Assembly (NCBI GenBank): GCA_049999765.1
Contig: JBNGIQ010000821.1
Span: 1 to 24,432 of the forward strand
Source: Phaeoceros laevis
Lineage: Eukaryota; Anthocerotophyta; Anthocerotopsida; Notothyladales
Length of the DNA stretch: 24,432 nt
Direction of reading: 5' to 3'
Position numbers and translations under genes: made by a program. Shown one piece after another: positions 8,492 through 17,975 of the stretch (positions are counted from its first letter, which is position 1; each line of letters starts with the position of its first letter). The notes below the pieces were generated by a model. The model made no database searches. It saw nothing but the letters and a program-made list of their open reading frames with translations, and was not told the origin of the DNA.

Positions 8492-10646
8492 ATGGAGAGC
8501 GCCAGGCCGCAGCAGAATGGGACGCCTCTACATGTGCGCGCGTCCACCAACGGCAGCACTCCCGGGCCCCGGCTGGGCACCCATGGCAACCCTCTTCTCA
8601 CCACTCTGGCCGGTCACCCCGTTTCCGATGACAACAACAGGTTCGTCACTTGCCTGCTCAATTGATGTCGGTTTGGTCCCGGCGTTTAGCAGCAGAGATT
8701 GAGATGCATTAATTCGCGTGCGCAGTGTGACGGTCGGCGAGACAGGAACGCTTTTGATCGAAGATTTTCACTTTCTGGAGAAGCAAGCGCACATGAACAG
8801 AGAGAGGATTCCGGAGAGGGTGGTGCACGCCAAGGGTTCTGGTCAGTGTCCGACGTCTACCTGTGTTAGCTGCACAGCAGCGCTAAGTAGTGCAATTCCA
8901 TTGATGTGATTGTTGGACTGCATTCATCCTGGCAGGCGCGCACGGCTACTTTGAAGTCACAGAGGACATTTCGCACATCTGCAAAGCCAAGTTGTTTGGC
9001 CAGGTGGGCAAGCGCACCCCCGTTTTTGTTCGATTCAGCGCAGTTGCTGGGGAGAGCGGCTACGCAGACAGTGCCCGTGACGTCAGGTAAACTCGACAAT
9101 GTTGAGCATTCGAAACATGGATCCATTGTTCAAAAAAATTGTCGTCTCTGAAGTCGTTACAAGTTGATTTCAAAGAATGTGGGCGATGTCTGAATGTTGA
9201 ATTTCAGGGGTATGGCGATGAAGTTTTACACGGAGGAAGGGAATTGGGACCTGGTGGGCAACAACACCCCCGTCTTCTTTGTGCGGGACCCCTTGAAATT
9301 CCCGGACTTGATCCACTCCCAGAAGAGGAACCCGCAGACGCACATGAAGGATCCCAACGCGTACTGGGACTTCCTCAGCCTGGTGCCAGAGTCCGTACAC
9401 CAGGTGCTCTTCAACTTCACGCCCCGCGGCATCCCCGACGGCTACCGCCACATGCACGGCTTCGGCTCGCACACCTTCAAGATGGTGAACGAGCACAAGG
9501 AGCAGGTGTGGGTGAAGTTCCACTTCCTCACCAACCAGGGCATCAAGAACCTCACCCACCAGGAGGCGCTGCACATCGCCGGCGTCAACCCCGATTACTT
9601 CCAGGAAGACCTCTTCACCAACATCGAGAAGGGCAATTTCCCGTCCTGGACGATGTGCATCCAGGTCATGCCCTACGACGACGCGCCCAAGTACAAGTGG
9701 GATCCCTTCGACCTCACCAAGGTGTGGTTGCACTCGGATTACCCGCTGCAGAAGGTGGGGCAGCTGGTTCTGGACAGGAATGTGACCAACTACTTTGCGG
9801 AGGTGGAGCAGGCGGCCTTCTCCCCTGCCCACATGGTGCCGGGAATCGAGCCATCGCCCGACAGAGTGTTGCAGTCCAGACTGTTTGCCTACGACGACAC
9901 GGCTCGATACCGGCTGGGCACCAATTACCTACAGGTGACTCAGAGGAGGAGCAATTTCTTTATTCGATCATGAATGAATGCTTTGAGAGTCCTGGGTTTC
10001 AATCGGCTGACGCCTCAAGTGGGGGTCACATTGTAAATGTTGTGGCTTTCAGATTCCTGTCAACCGCTGCCCTTTTGCCAAACCTCAGACGTACGTCCGA
10101 GATGGATTGATGACCGTGACCGACAATGGAGGGAGCAAACCGAACTACTTTCCCAATTCCTTCTCCGATGCACCCCAACCCGATCCCAATCAGCCCGAGC
10201 TGCATCCTTACAAGTAAGTTTTGCAAGAAACCGATTGATGATTAGTGTCTCCACTTCCAAGGGTTGTGCAATTTCCATGAATTCATGAATTGGTGTCTCA
10301 TGAATTGATGTCCCAAGGCTCCCAAGGCTGACGAAATGGTTGTGCCTCTGTTATTGATGTTGCAATCAGACATGATGGAGGAATAGTTGGGCGATTTCCA
10401 CCGCAAATATGGTTGAGGGAGGACGATATTTACGAGCAACCACGGCTCCTCTGGAACAAACTGTCTGAGGAGGACAAGAAAGAGACGGCCACAAACATCG
10501 CCACTCACCTGCGGGGGGCAGCTGGCTTCATCCAGGAGAGACAAGTGGGTGTCTTCCGCAGAGTGTCACCTGACCTAGCTGATAGAGTGAAAGAGAAGCT
10601 GGATGTAAAAAAGAAGGAAAACGAGCCCTACTCCATGGTGGCTTAA
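8492..10646 (+). CDS. Monofunctional heme catalase, animal/fungal/bacterial-type (small-subunit clade), 6 exons, 526 aa
   Basis: Exons 8492-8640, 8726-8841, 8936-9086, 9208-9934, 10053-10213, 10370-10646; introns GT-AG, 85-156 nt, phases closing. Converts hydrogen peroxide to water and oxygen. Motifs: distal His84 in [11 protein letters not shown], Asn157 in [11 protein letters not shown], proximal heme ligand Tyr367 in [18 protein letters not shown]. The blocks [34 protein letters not shown] and NQGIKNLT are those of animal and related catalases; ordinary plant catalases have a different central region (HALKPNPKSH type). The C-terminal extension ([12 protein letters not shown], then a helical segment) also fits that clade. 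The protein ends in SMVA, so no C-terminal SKL-type peroxisomal signal is visible and its location is open. Five spliced introns argue against bacterial contamination. Confidence 0.93.
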
Positions 10647-10784
10647 GGAGATAGAGTAGCTCATCACTGGACCAGCTGGTAGTTTTGATCCCTTAGCGAC
10701 GCCGCATGGCGGCCAGTTGTCGGCAGTGTGCACTCATATGCATGGTACTGTACTGCCCATTTGGCCTGTTCTTCTGGTTGTACA

Positions 10785-10790
10785 TATATA
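10785..10790 (+). promoter_or_regulatory. Candidate TATA box of the PEBP gene
   Basis: TACATATATACAC lies about 110 bp upstream of the PEBP start codon, in the short gap after the catalase gene. Position and composition suit a core promoter, but the transcription start is unknown. Confidence 0.35.
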
Positions 10791-10897
10791 CACACTTGTT
10801 AGCCACCCAGAAGGAAGGGTAGGCGGCTTTAATGCAGCGGAAGCGCAAGTTTTGGGAGCAGACTCGTGAGTAGTGTCTTATCAGCGGGGTTCTGGCA

Positions 10898-11679
10898 ATG
10901 GCAGCTCCTGAGACGAGGCCCATTACTTTGGAGCAGTTCAAATCTGGGAAGGTGATCCCAGATGTTGTAGATGATTTGGCAGAGAAGGCTTTGGATCTGA
11001 GAGTAAATTACCACGAGTTGGAGATTGCCAACGGTGTGAGGATGCGGGTTGCGCAAACCCAGCATGCCCCTCATGTTCAGTTTCCAGATCGAGATTTTGG
11101 CGACCATCTCTACACTCTGGTTATGGTGGACCCTGACGCTCCCAGCCCTCACGATCCCAGCTTCAGACATTTCCTCCACTGGGCGGTGACCAATATTCCA
11201 GGAACCATTGCTCCCACACAGAGTACTTAACGCCTGCTTGCTTGCAATCCCCTTTAGAAGTGCTCGGCTGTTTGATGTTTCAGGGATGCTGAGTTGATTG
11301 TGGACTTCAACTTGATACTTTTGGATGCAGAGGTGTCTGATCATGGGAAGGAGGTGATTCCGTACATGGGACCTGCTCCTCCTGAAGGCGAGCATCGTTA
11401 TGTGTTTCTGGTCTACCGTCAGGTGAGATACTCGATTCTAAAGGCATGTTTGCTAAACTTGGGCCACCAGCTTTGCAGCAACAGATATATCTAAGAGATG
11501 TCGCCTGCGATGACCTGAAACTGCAGCCAGGGACGGTAGACTTCCAAACGCCAAAGGCACGCAAGCATTTTGACCTCAAGGCTTTCACCCAGAAGTACGA
11601 CTTGGGGCTTCCTGTTGCTGGAGTTTATTTTATTGCGAAGCACGGTGACGAACTAGACTTCCCGGCCACACAGAGTTAG
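10898..11679 (+). CDS. Phosphatidylethanolamine-binding protein (PEBP; FT/TFL1/MFT superfamily, divergent), 3 exons, 205 aa
   Basis: Exons 10898-11222, 11331-11422, 11479-11679; introns of 108 and 56 nt. PEBPs bind phospholipids or partner proteins; FT, TFL1 and MFT regulate flowering and germination. Seen: [10 protein letters not shown] near the N-terminus, [17 protein letters not shown] (71-87), the core [23 protein letters not shown] (128-139) and [21 protein letters not shown]. The residue aligned with FT Tyr85, TFL1 His88 and the MFT Trp is Phe92. The loop between YRQ and FDLKAF is longer than in FT, and length exceeds the usual 170-180 aa, so this looks nearer to general eukaryotic PEBPs than to florigen. 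Intron 1 has a weak donor (A|GTACTT). A competing acceptor at 11282-11283 joins out of phase from this donor and is rejected. Floral or seed roles are not implied. Confidence 0.88.
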
Positions 11680-11958
11680 TACAAGTTAGCATAACCTTGA
11701 GGAGGTTGGTTGGTAAGCAGGTGACGAAACAGTCTATTTGATGGATGCCTGCAAACTACAGCACCGACAAATTGTATTGAAACACGCTGGCTCAATACTT
11801 CCACTCTTACGAAGTGGATCCTCTGTACAGAGCATTAGCCGCGTGCCATCTTGTAATCTTGTAACATCTGGTCTTGGAGGCTGATATATCGTTTCATCTT
11901 AGCTTCTGAAGTGTGCCACCAATCTTGCTGAATCTTGTATCCTTTCCCTTCTTCCAAT

Positions 11959-14900
11959 TCACTCTCGACTATGTAGCAATTCCCTCTCGATTATGTCTGA
12001 AGCTCCAAGGGTCAAAGTAGCCTCTTCAATGTTCCAGCCCTGTAGCACAAGCTCTGGTAACACGCCCCTATCCATTTGGAAAGATATTTCCACACAATGT
12101 GACTCCTCTGGAACAAGTGAAAAGTAGTTGTCGGTGTAGAATGTAGGGAGAATACGCCGGTCCCCGTCTACAGCTCCTGCAGACAGCACAGACAGACGAA
12201 GCCCGAAAGCCACCCCTGGCTTGCGCACATCAAAGATGTTTCTGGGGACTGCTTGAGTGAGGTCGCCTTGTGTGGTCAGGTTTTTAATGCTAACTGTCAG
12301 GTTGCAGATTCGGTGCTTCACAGTTCCTGCAGCTGAGATTGACACTGGAACTTTTCGTGATCTGAATCCGCCTTCCAGAAGCTTGTAATCTCCGTTCGGT
12401 TGATGGAGCCAATAGAAGTTTCTGGAGACAACTCTCTTTGCGTTATCCATGAGCTTCAGAAGAAGGAAATAAACAGCCTTACCACCACCAGGGAGTTTAT
12501 GGTAACCAAGCTCAAACAAGTCACTTGTCGTCCAAGGTGGAACATTCACGTCATTCAAGGTTTCCAGGTAGGGGCATTTGCCATCGAGATCCCAAATTTC
12601 GGCATGCACAGAACCCCCTTGGACAGAGTCACGAGTAGTGTTCACAACCTGCACAGAGGGAAAGCCCAACTTACTGCCTGCAAGTTTCCGACCCACTAGT
12701 GAGTAGCGTGTAGAGGAGTACAAATAGATCACCTGGACGAAGTACGAATGAAGATTGAGCTGAATATGAATAGCCTCTGCTGCACACCTCACTCCGTAAA
12801 ACCCACCATTTTGATCCAATAGGTGATCGTACAGCTGCCCTCTTAGTCCTAGATTTCATGATCAGAGACAACATCAGGGACACGAGGCAAATGGCAAGAG
12901 ATGTTGCGTAAGACGTTTGTATTACCTCTACCCTGTCAATGTCTCACCTGGCCAGGGATTTTGAGTTTTCCAGATCAGGACCCCTGTATACTCTGTCCAC
13001 ATTCGAGAATTCCAGCTTTCGATGAGTGCACGATACTGGATGTAGTTTGCCAGCTGTGCCTGTGCAAACAGACTGATGATCAACATCCATGTTTGGTTGG
13101 TATGCTGCTAAAGTCGATGTCACCTCCTCACAGGCAGGGCACCAATAAAAAATCTTAGAGATACACCTTCTCACAGAAGTCATCAAGGCAAGTGGGCTCT
13201 CCATACAGTGCGATCTGGTCTTCAACCTTCTTGTCCGCATCTGCATAAGGTATATACTTGTGGTAATCCCATGTCGAATTTGGAAATTCAACTGTGTAGC
13301 CATTAGGTAACCTGTCCAGTCTTGGAGGGCTCAAAGCCTCAAAGGGCATTGTCATCCTCATAGTTGCCGACACCGGAACACCAACTGAACCTATCTCAGG
13401 GTTGAAAGCATACAGATAGAAACCATCCTGAAAAAAGTCTTGAGGGTTCTGGATCGAATAAGGACCATCTGTGAATTCACCATTCCCTTTTGCAAATCCA
13501 TCCCAAAGGGATCCTTGAATGTAGAGGCGACTTCCATCTAGGTACAAACTTGGATCATCGACCTCAAAGTCACTGTGAGGACAAAAGAGTTAGAAGTGTC
13601 TGTCTTCAAAGTACTTAGCTATGAGTGGTTGTAAGTTGTAGAAGTGCAGACGTTCACCTGATGTCACTTCTGCATTCCCCTCTGAAAGCTATGTGTAGCT
13701 TAAGCTCTTCCTTCAGAGTGAGATTTATGTCTTTTGGAGGGCACTGCTCATTACCTCCAACCCATAAAGCAAGACTTGGATGGTTCCGGAGTAGCTTGAC
13801 AGTATCACGAGCACAATCCAGGAACAAGGAATGGTCCAAAGGCCAGGTAGGATCAGATGGCTCGACACCCCGACCATTGCAGTCACCAGTAATCCAGAAT
13901 TCCTGCCACACCTGTGAAAATCAAAGGTTAAGCACAAGAAGCATCTATATGCTGGAATTCAAAGGTGCAAACTCAGTGAAAGGATTGGTGGGTTAGAACA
14001 GACCAGGAGGCCATACTCATCGCAAGCTTCATAAAACAAGGGCCGCTCTGCTAAAGCTCCTCCCCATACACGAATCATGTTGAGATTCATGTCTCTGTGA
14101 AACCTAATGTCTGCTTGGTAGCGTTTCTCGGAAAGTCGGAGCAGACCATCTGACACTGTCCAGTTCGCTCCTCGTACAAAAAGTGGCTCCCCATTGACCT
14201 CGAACTTTCTGCTCACAAACAGATTCTGAACAGTCAGAAAGGATTCACACTCCAAGGCGAAACCTCGAACCATCTACGGTGTGCAACAGGAATCAACCGT
14301 AGGAAACAGTATCTTGACCTTCAATAGCCCTACTATTGAGCTGCTTTGGTGGAGAGAGGTGAAAGCACCTGCCCCCCGTTAGAGGATCAATGTAGCTCCG
14401 AATCTGCCGGAAGCCATGACGACCACTCCAAGAATCGGAGTCCCCATAGCCTTTCACTTCCACCACAATGTCAACCTGGTAGAGAGGCTGTCCGCCCAGC
14501 CCATTAGGCCACCAAAGCTTGGGTTCTGAAAAGATGAGCTGCATGAGACTTGGAACGTCAGTTGTGTCAAAGACCAAGAAGGACAACCAACAAGGGTCAC
14601 AAGAGGCATGTTACCGGATGGATAGTATGTTGCCTAGTTTCCCCAGAACCGAGAGATAAATGCTCCATCAACACATGCTCAACCAAACAGATACCATCTT
14701 CCATATCCAGTGTAACTTGCATCTTGAGTGTACAGTCGACATCCAAAGCAGAGCTATTTTGCAGGTCCACTGTAGCATGCAAATACGCCGTTCCAAACCC
14801 AAGGTGAAATGTGGAGACCAGATGAGGATCTGAAAGTCTGACTGGCTGCTCAATACCACGGCCAAAATATCAGCTTTCACGTTTGCATTAAAGGTGAGTG

Positions 14901-16057
14901 GCACAAAGCGAAACTTGCTTACCCCAGTGAAGGAGATGGACACGTTATCCCAAATTCCTGTATTCCTGTCTCTGCAAGCAGGGGACCATTTGGCTCGGCC
15001 TTACTTCAGAGGGTGAGCATTCTGTCAACCATAAAAAAAAATCGAAGGCGAGAAAGAAAGGTGTGTACCGGATGGGAATCATCCAATCCCATCCTTCGAC
15101 ATATTGAGCTGCAACGTCCTTTGCAATCTGACAGGCCACAAGAAAACACAGGTGAATTATTTCAGAGCATGTGCATGATAATTATAAATCTTCCAAAACC
15201 CAATACACAGCACCTACATCGTGGTCCCCACCCTGCCCACCCTCAGGTGGAATTTGCCCAGGATGTTCAGGGGGGTGGACAAGCACGGCTAACTTGTTTG
15301 CCCCATTTGGCTTCAGCCAGGCGGTCACATCGATTATGTGCCGCATAAACATGCCCCCAGATAGAGAGTGTTGGTGGCCATTCAGAAAAACTTCCGCGGA
15401 GTAATTGATTGCCCTAAACTGAAGCCAAGCTCGCATGGATCCTAGCTGTGAATCCACAAACTTCCTTTGTCAACAGAGAAAAACACGAGTGGCAAAACCA
15501 CCAGGCAACTCCCCCTTGCAAGGGGAGGATGGCAACCTTGCATGAAATAATGCCCAATTCAATTAGTCCACTACACTACACTACAGTCCAATCCAGCCCA
15601 GTTACTTGTGGTATCCTCAAGGTCTTGTAGAACCAAAAGGTGTAGTACTCCCGGCCAGCTTCAGATATGTCCACGATCTCCTCATTCTGAAGTCCGTAAA
15701 AGGGATCCGGAATTTGCTGATTCTTCAACAGTGTGGTCAGGACCCTGCACAAAGTAAATTCTTCAAACTCCGGGTAATGCATGGCAGAATGCAGGATAAA
15801 TTGCAAGGTAACTAGAATTTTCGTCTTCTTTGCTGCTGAGGACTGAATTCATGGATTGTAACTGCTTACGTGCCGGGTACCACCGCTTCCATCCACTCGG
15901 GGTTGTCTGCGCTGGGAGAAAGGGAAGTTGTCAACTCGTACCCTGTGAAAGGCACACTGTTAGCGCGGATGGCCAGCCAGCCACAATTGAGCAACACCCT
16001 CGGAAGAACCATGGTTCCCTGTCGGAGTTCCATAATTCCACCACCTCCTGCCGACAT
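11959..16057 (-). CDS. EBM: Mannosylglycoprotein endo-beta-mannosidase (glycoside hydrolase family 2), 13 exons, 948 aa
   Basis: Exons (minus): 16057-15870, 15744-15606, 15445-15218, 15127-15069, 14971-14923, 14845-14615, 14538-14369, 14208-14004, 13911-13658, 13572-13167, 13059-12948, 12848-12733, 12648-11959; phases close. Plant EBM hydrolyses the Man-beta-1,4-GlcNAc bond in the core of N-glycans during glycoprotein turnover. The model follows the Arabidopsis enzyme (about 944 aa) end to end: [123 protein letters not shown]. Predicted acid/base is Glu478 (LWVGGNEQ) and nucleophile Glu567 (FNPEIGSVG). The start is the first in-frame ATG after an upstream stop; ATGs at 16033 and 16012 (ACCATGG) are alternatives. 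Intron 12649-12732 is 84 nt and open in frame. Confidence 0.95.
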
Positions 16058-16329
16058 GCATGTGGCCCTGTCAAGGATTGGTAGCAGCACCAGGAAAGCA
16101 AACGCCTTCACCACCAATTGTTTCCTCTGAACTGGACTCCCCGATTTCAAGGTGGAGTACTCTCTCACAAATGAATTAGTCTCTCACAATACCAGGGACA
16201 ATTACATCCAAACCCTCGACGACCCGTTTCCAAAACCCGCGCTCTTTTTGTGTTCAAAATTCAAGGTCTCCTCCTGCTGCCCTCCGAATTGAAGGTCGCT
16301 CCTCTTCCGGTGCAACCAAGGGACTAAGA
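16058..16329. promoter_or_regulatory. Short divergent intergenic region (likely shared promoter)
   Basis: The 272 bp separating the divergent starts of the mannosidase gene (minus) and the hypothetical gene at 16330 (plus) must hold both promoters and 5' UTRs. No clear TATA box is seen on either strand. In phase with the mannosidase, 16058-16168 encodes a charged then hydrophobic stretch (VVKAFAFLVLLPIL) with no ATG before it. Confidence 0.4.
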
Positions 16330-16914
16330 ATGGGAGAGCCGGCGCCACGATTGTATCCGCTTGCCGCAGATGCAGTAGAGAGTCCCCCTTTCACCTGCAA
16401 AGGTAGGGGACTTCTATGCGATGGCTACAGGAGGGAGCCTATGCACTACCTCCGGGAATCACTCTTCTCGGACATCCCTATCAACGAGCAAGCGTTGAGA
16501 ATCTGCACCCCGAAGAGGAAGAAGCCCTGGTGGAGGGCCCAGCTGGTCCTCTACGGCTTGCCTCCGCCAAGCAATCCCTCCGTCACCACCCCGATGATGA
16601 TCCAGCAGCTCAGGGACGCGATACTGGATGGAATGCAGGGCCCTCCAGCGCATCTGGTGGAGCTGGAGCAGCGCCTAAACGCTGAGTTTCGAGTTCGCAA
16701 TGGCCGAGCATTGGCTGGAGGGCGAGCAGCGCAGGACAGAGCAGAAGCAGCCGCCCGTGCGGAAGCGGCCCGTGCTGCAGCCATCCGTGCTGCAGACGCA
16801 GTGAAATCGCTGGTCAGGAATCGGGCAAACAATCCTGGCGGGGCCGTGCCTGCCGCCGCTGCCTTGCCCCTGTCCGAGCTAGGCATGCCTCTTTGGTTCG
16901 CAGGTCGCATTTGA
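16330..16914 (+). CDS. Hypothetical protein, 194 aa, intronless, with SAP-like segment and Ala-rich helix
   Basis: Single-exon frame with ATG in a reasonable context (AAGAATGG). I do not recognise a named family. Three parts are visible: a Cys-containing motif FTCKGRGLLCDGYR (about 31-44); a segment KPWWRAQLVLYGLPPPSN followed by MMIQQLRDAILDG (about 65-100), which resembles a SAP-like helix-turn-helix (aromatic-Lys/Arg-x-Gln-Leu-x-x-Tyr-Gly-Leu then a second helix); and an Ala/Arg/Glu-rich region (about 130-160) likely to be a single helix or coiled coil. If the SAP-like reading is right, nucleic-acid binding would be possible. The Ala-rich repeats could also come from a GC-rich non-coding stretch, so coding status needs transcript evidence. 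Nearest neighbour is the divergent mannosidase gene. Confidence 0.55.
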   Translation: MGEPAPRLYPLAADAVESPPFTCKGRGLLCDGYRREPMHYLRESLFSDIPINEQALRICTPKRKKPWWRAQLVLYGLPPPSNPSVTTPMMIQQLRDAILDGMQGPPAHLVELEQRLNAEFRVRNGRALAGGRAAQDRAEAAARAEAARAAAIRAADAVKSLVRNRANNPGGAVPAAAALPLSELGMPLWFAGRI

Positions 16915-17133
16915 GAGCACAGGTGATGCAGCATCTCGGCAGTACGGATAAAAGCCTCCTGCTAGGCATATGGCTTCTGCACCGGTGGTAGTATGATGCT
17001 CCAGCCGATGAAATGAGCTTGCAAGTGTTTTTATTAAGCAGTTGGCACATTTTTGCTCTGCTTATGACACTGTTCAAGCCGATTCTGAAGTAGGCTCTAC
17101 AAACAGTCCAAAGTAGCTACAGGCTGCCAACTG

Positions 17134-17615
17134 CAAGCCTTATGATGGAGACCGCAGAGCAAGGGCTCATCAGTTCCGGATGATTTTGCTAACGAGGAGT
17201 GATGCAACCGAAGCAGAGGAACCACAGGATGCGACAAAACTGAATAAGTCATGGATGGAGAGCAAGGGCAAGTGTGGAGGAGACTTGTAAAGCCCAACTG
17301 GGACTTGTGAGCACTTTTCCCAGCGGGGTATCCTCAGCCTCCTAGACGAGGACCGTGGTCCATATTTTTGTCCAGTGGGCAAACCAGCTGGATTTAGGAC
17401 CAACTGTTTTTGCTGTTTCTGATGCGTAATTGGTAGCAGGCAAACCTACTAGGTTAGTCGGTTTGCCTGCTACCTTCCCAAACACTGTATATAACTATTT
17501 TGTCAACTTGAACAGTTTTTCATTCACTCGTCCGTTTGTGGCCTACATCTCGAAGGCGGTTGAACACAGAGGGATCTGCCTTTCATATCTGGTGACTGGC
17601 ACAATCCCAGAACTA
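17134..17615. repeat. Tandem repeat unit 1 (about 480 bp)
   Basis: First of two head-to-tail units. Landmarks shared with unit 2, in order: CAAGCCTTATG, GACACCGCAGAG-like, AAGCCCAACT, CTCAGCCTCCTA, AGCTGGATTTAGGACCA, TTTTTGCTGTTTCT, AGGTTTGCCTGCTACC (with hairpin), ACTGTATATAAC, TTTGTGGCC, CATCTCGAAG, GGGATCTGCCTTTCA and GGTGACTGGCAC. Unit 1 carries about 100 bp not found in unit 2. No protein is encoded. TGTATATAA resembles a TATA box and recurs in each unit. Confidence 0.8.
17432..17474. repeat. Perfect 15-bp inverted repeat (hairpin) in unit 1
   Basis: GGTAGCAGGCAAACC (17432-17446) and its exact reverse complement (17460-17474) flank a 13-nt loop. The matching hairpin in unit 2 (17796-17842) is imperfect at the outer arms but contains the 18-bp perfect palindrome CAAACCTAGCTAGGTTTG (17816-17833). 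Retention of a hairpin in both units suggests MITE-like termini or a structural role. Confidence 0.9.
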
Positions 17616-17975
17616 CAAGCCTTATGTTGGACACCGCAGAGGAAGGACAGATGAGTGATGAGTTCTGAAGCCAAACTGATGTCAGCACTTCTGGCAGCGG
17701 TGTGTCCTGAGCCTCCTAAACCAGAATAGCATGAGCTTTTTGTCAAACAAGCTGGACTTAGGACCAGCGGTTTTTGTTGTTTCTTATTCGACATTGGTAG
17801 GCAGGCAAAGTTTGACAAACCTAGCTAGGTTTGCCTGCTACCTTTGAAAATACTGTATATAACCGTTTTATTTTCGCTCACGCGTCCTTTTGTGGCCACA
17901 TCTCGAAGCATGTCGGACACGTAGGGATGGATCTGCCTTTCAGTTCCACCCTATCCGGTGACTGGCACTATCCCA
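17616..17975. repeat. Tandem repeat unit 2 (about 360 bp), overlapping the 3' end of the Roco gene
   Basis: Second unit of the tandem repeat, with the same ordered landmarks as 17134-17615. It ends near 17975 with GGTGACTGGCACTATCCCAGAAG, which on the minus strand encodes the last residues of the Roco protein (SSGIVPVTG, stop at 17951). Unit 1 carries the same words at 17590-17610, where the minus strand would read SSGIVPVTRY. The Roco C-terminus was therefore either captured from, or is the source of, the repeat. Confidence 0.75.

Noticed and set aside
9139-10110. 323-codon plus-strand frame over the catalase gene
   Set aside because: Out-of-frame shadow of the large catalase exon; composition (Gly/Arg/Pro/His) reflects GC-biased codons.
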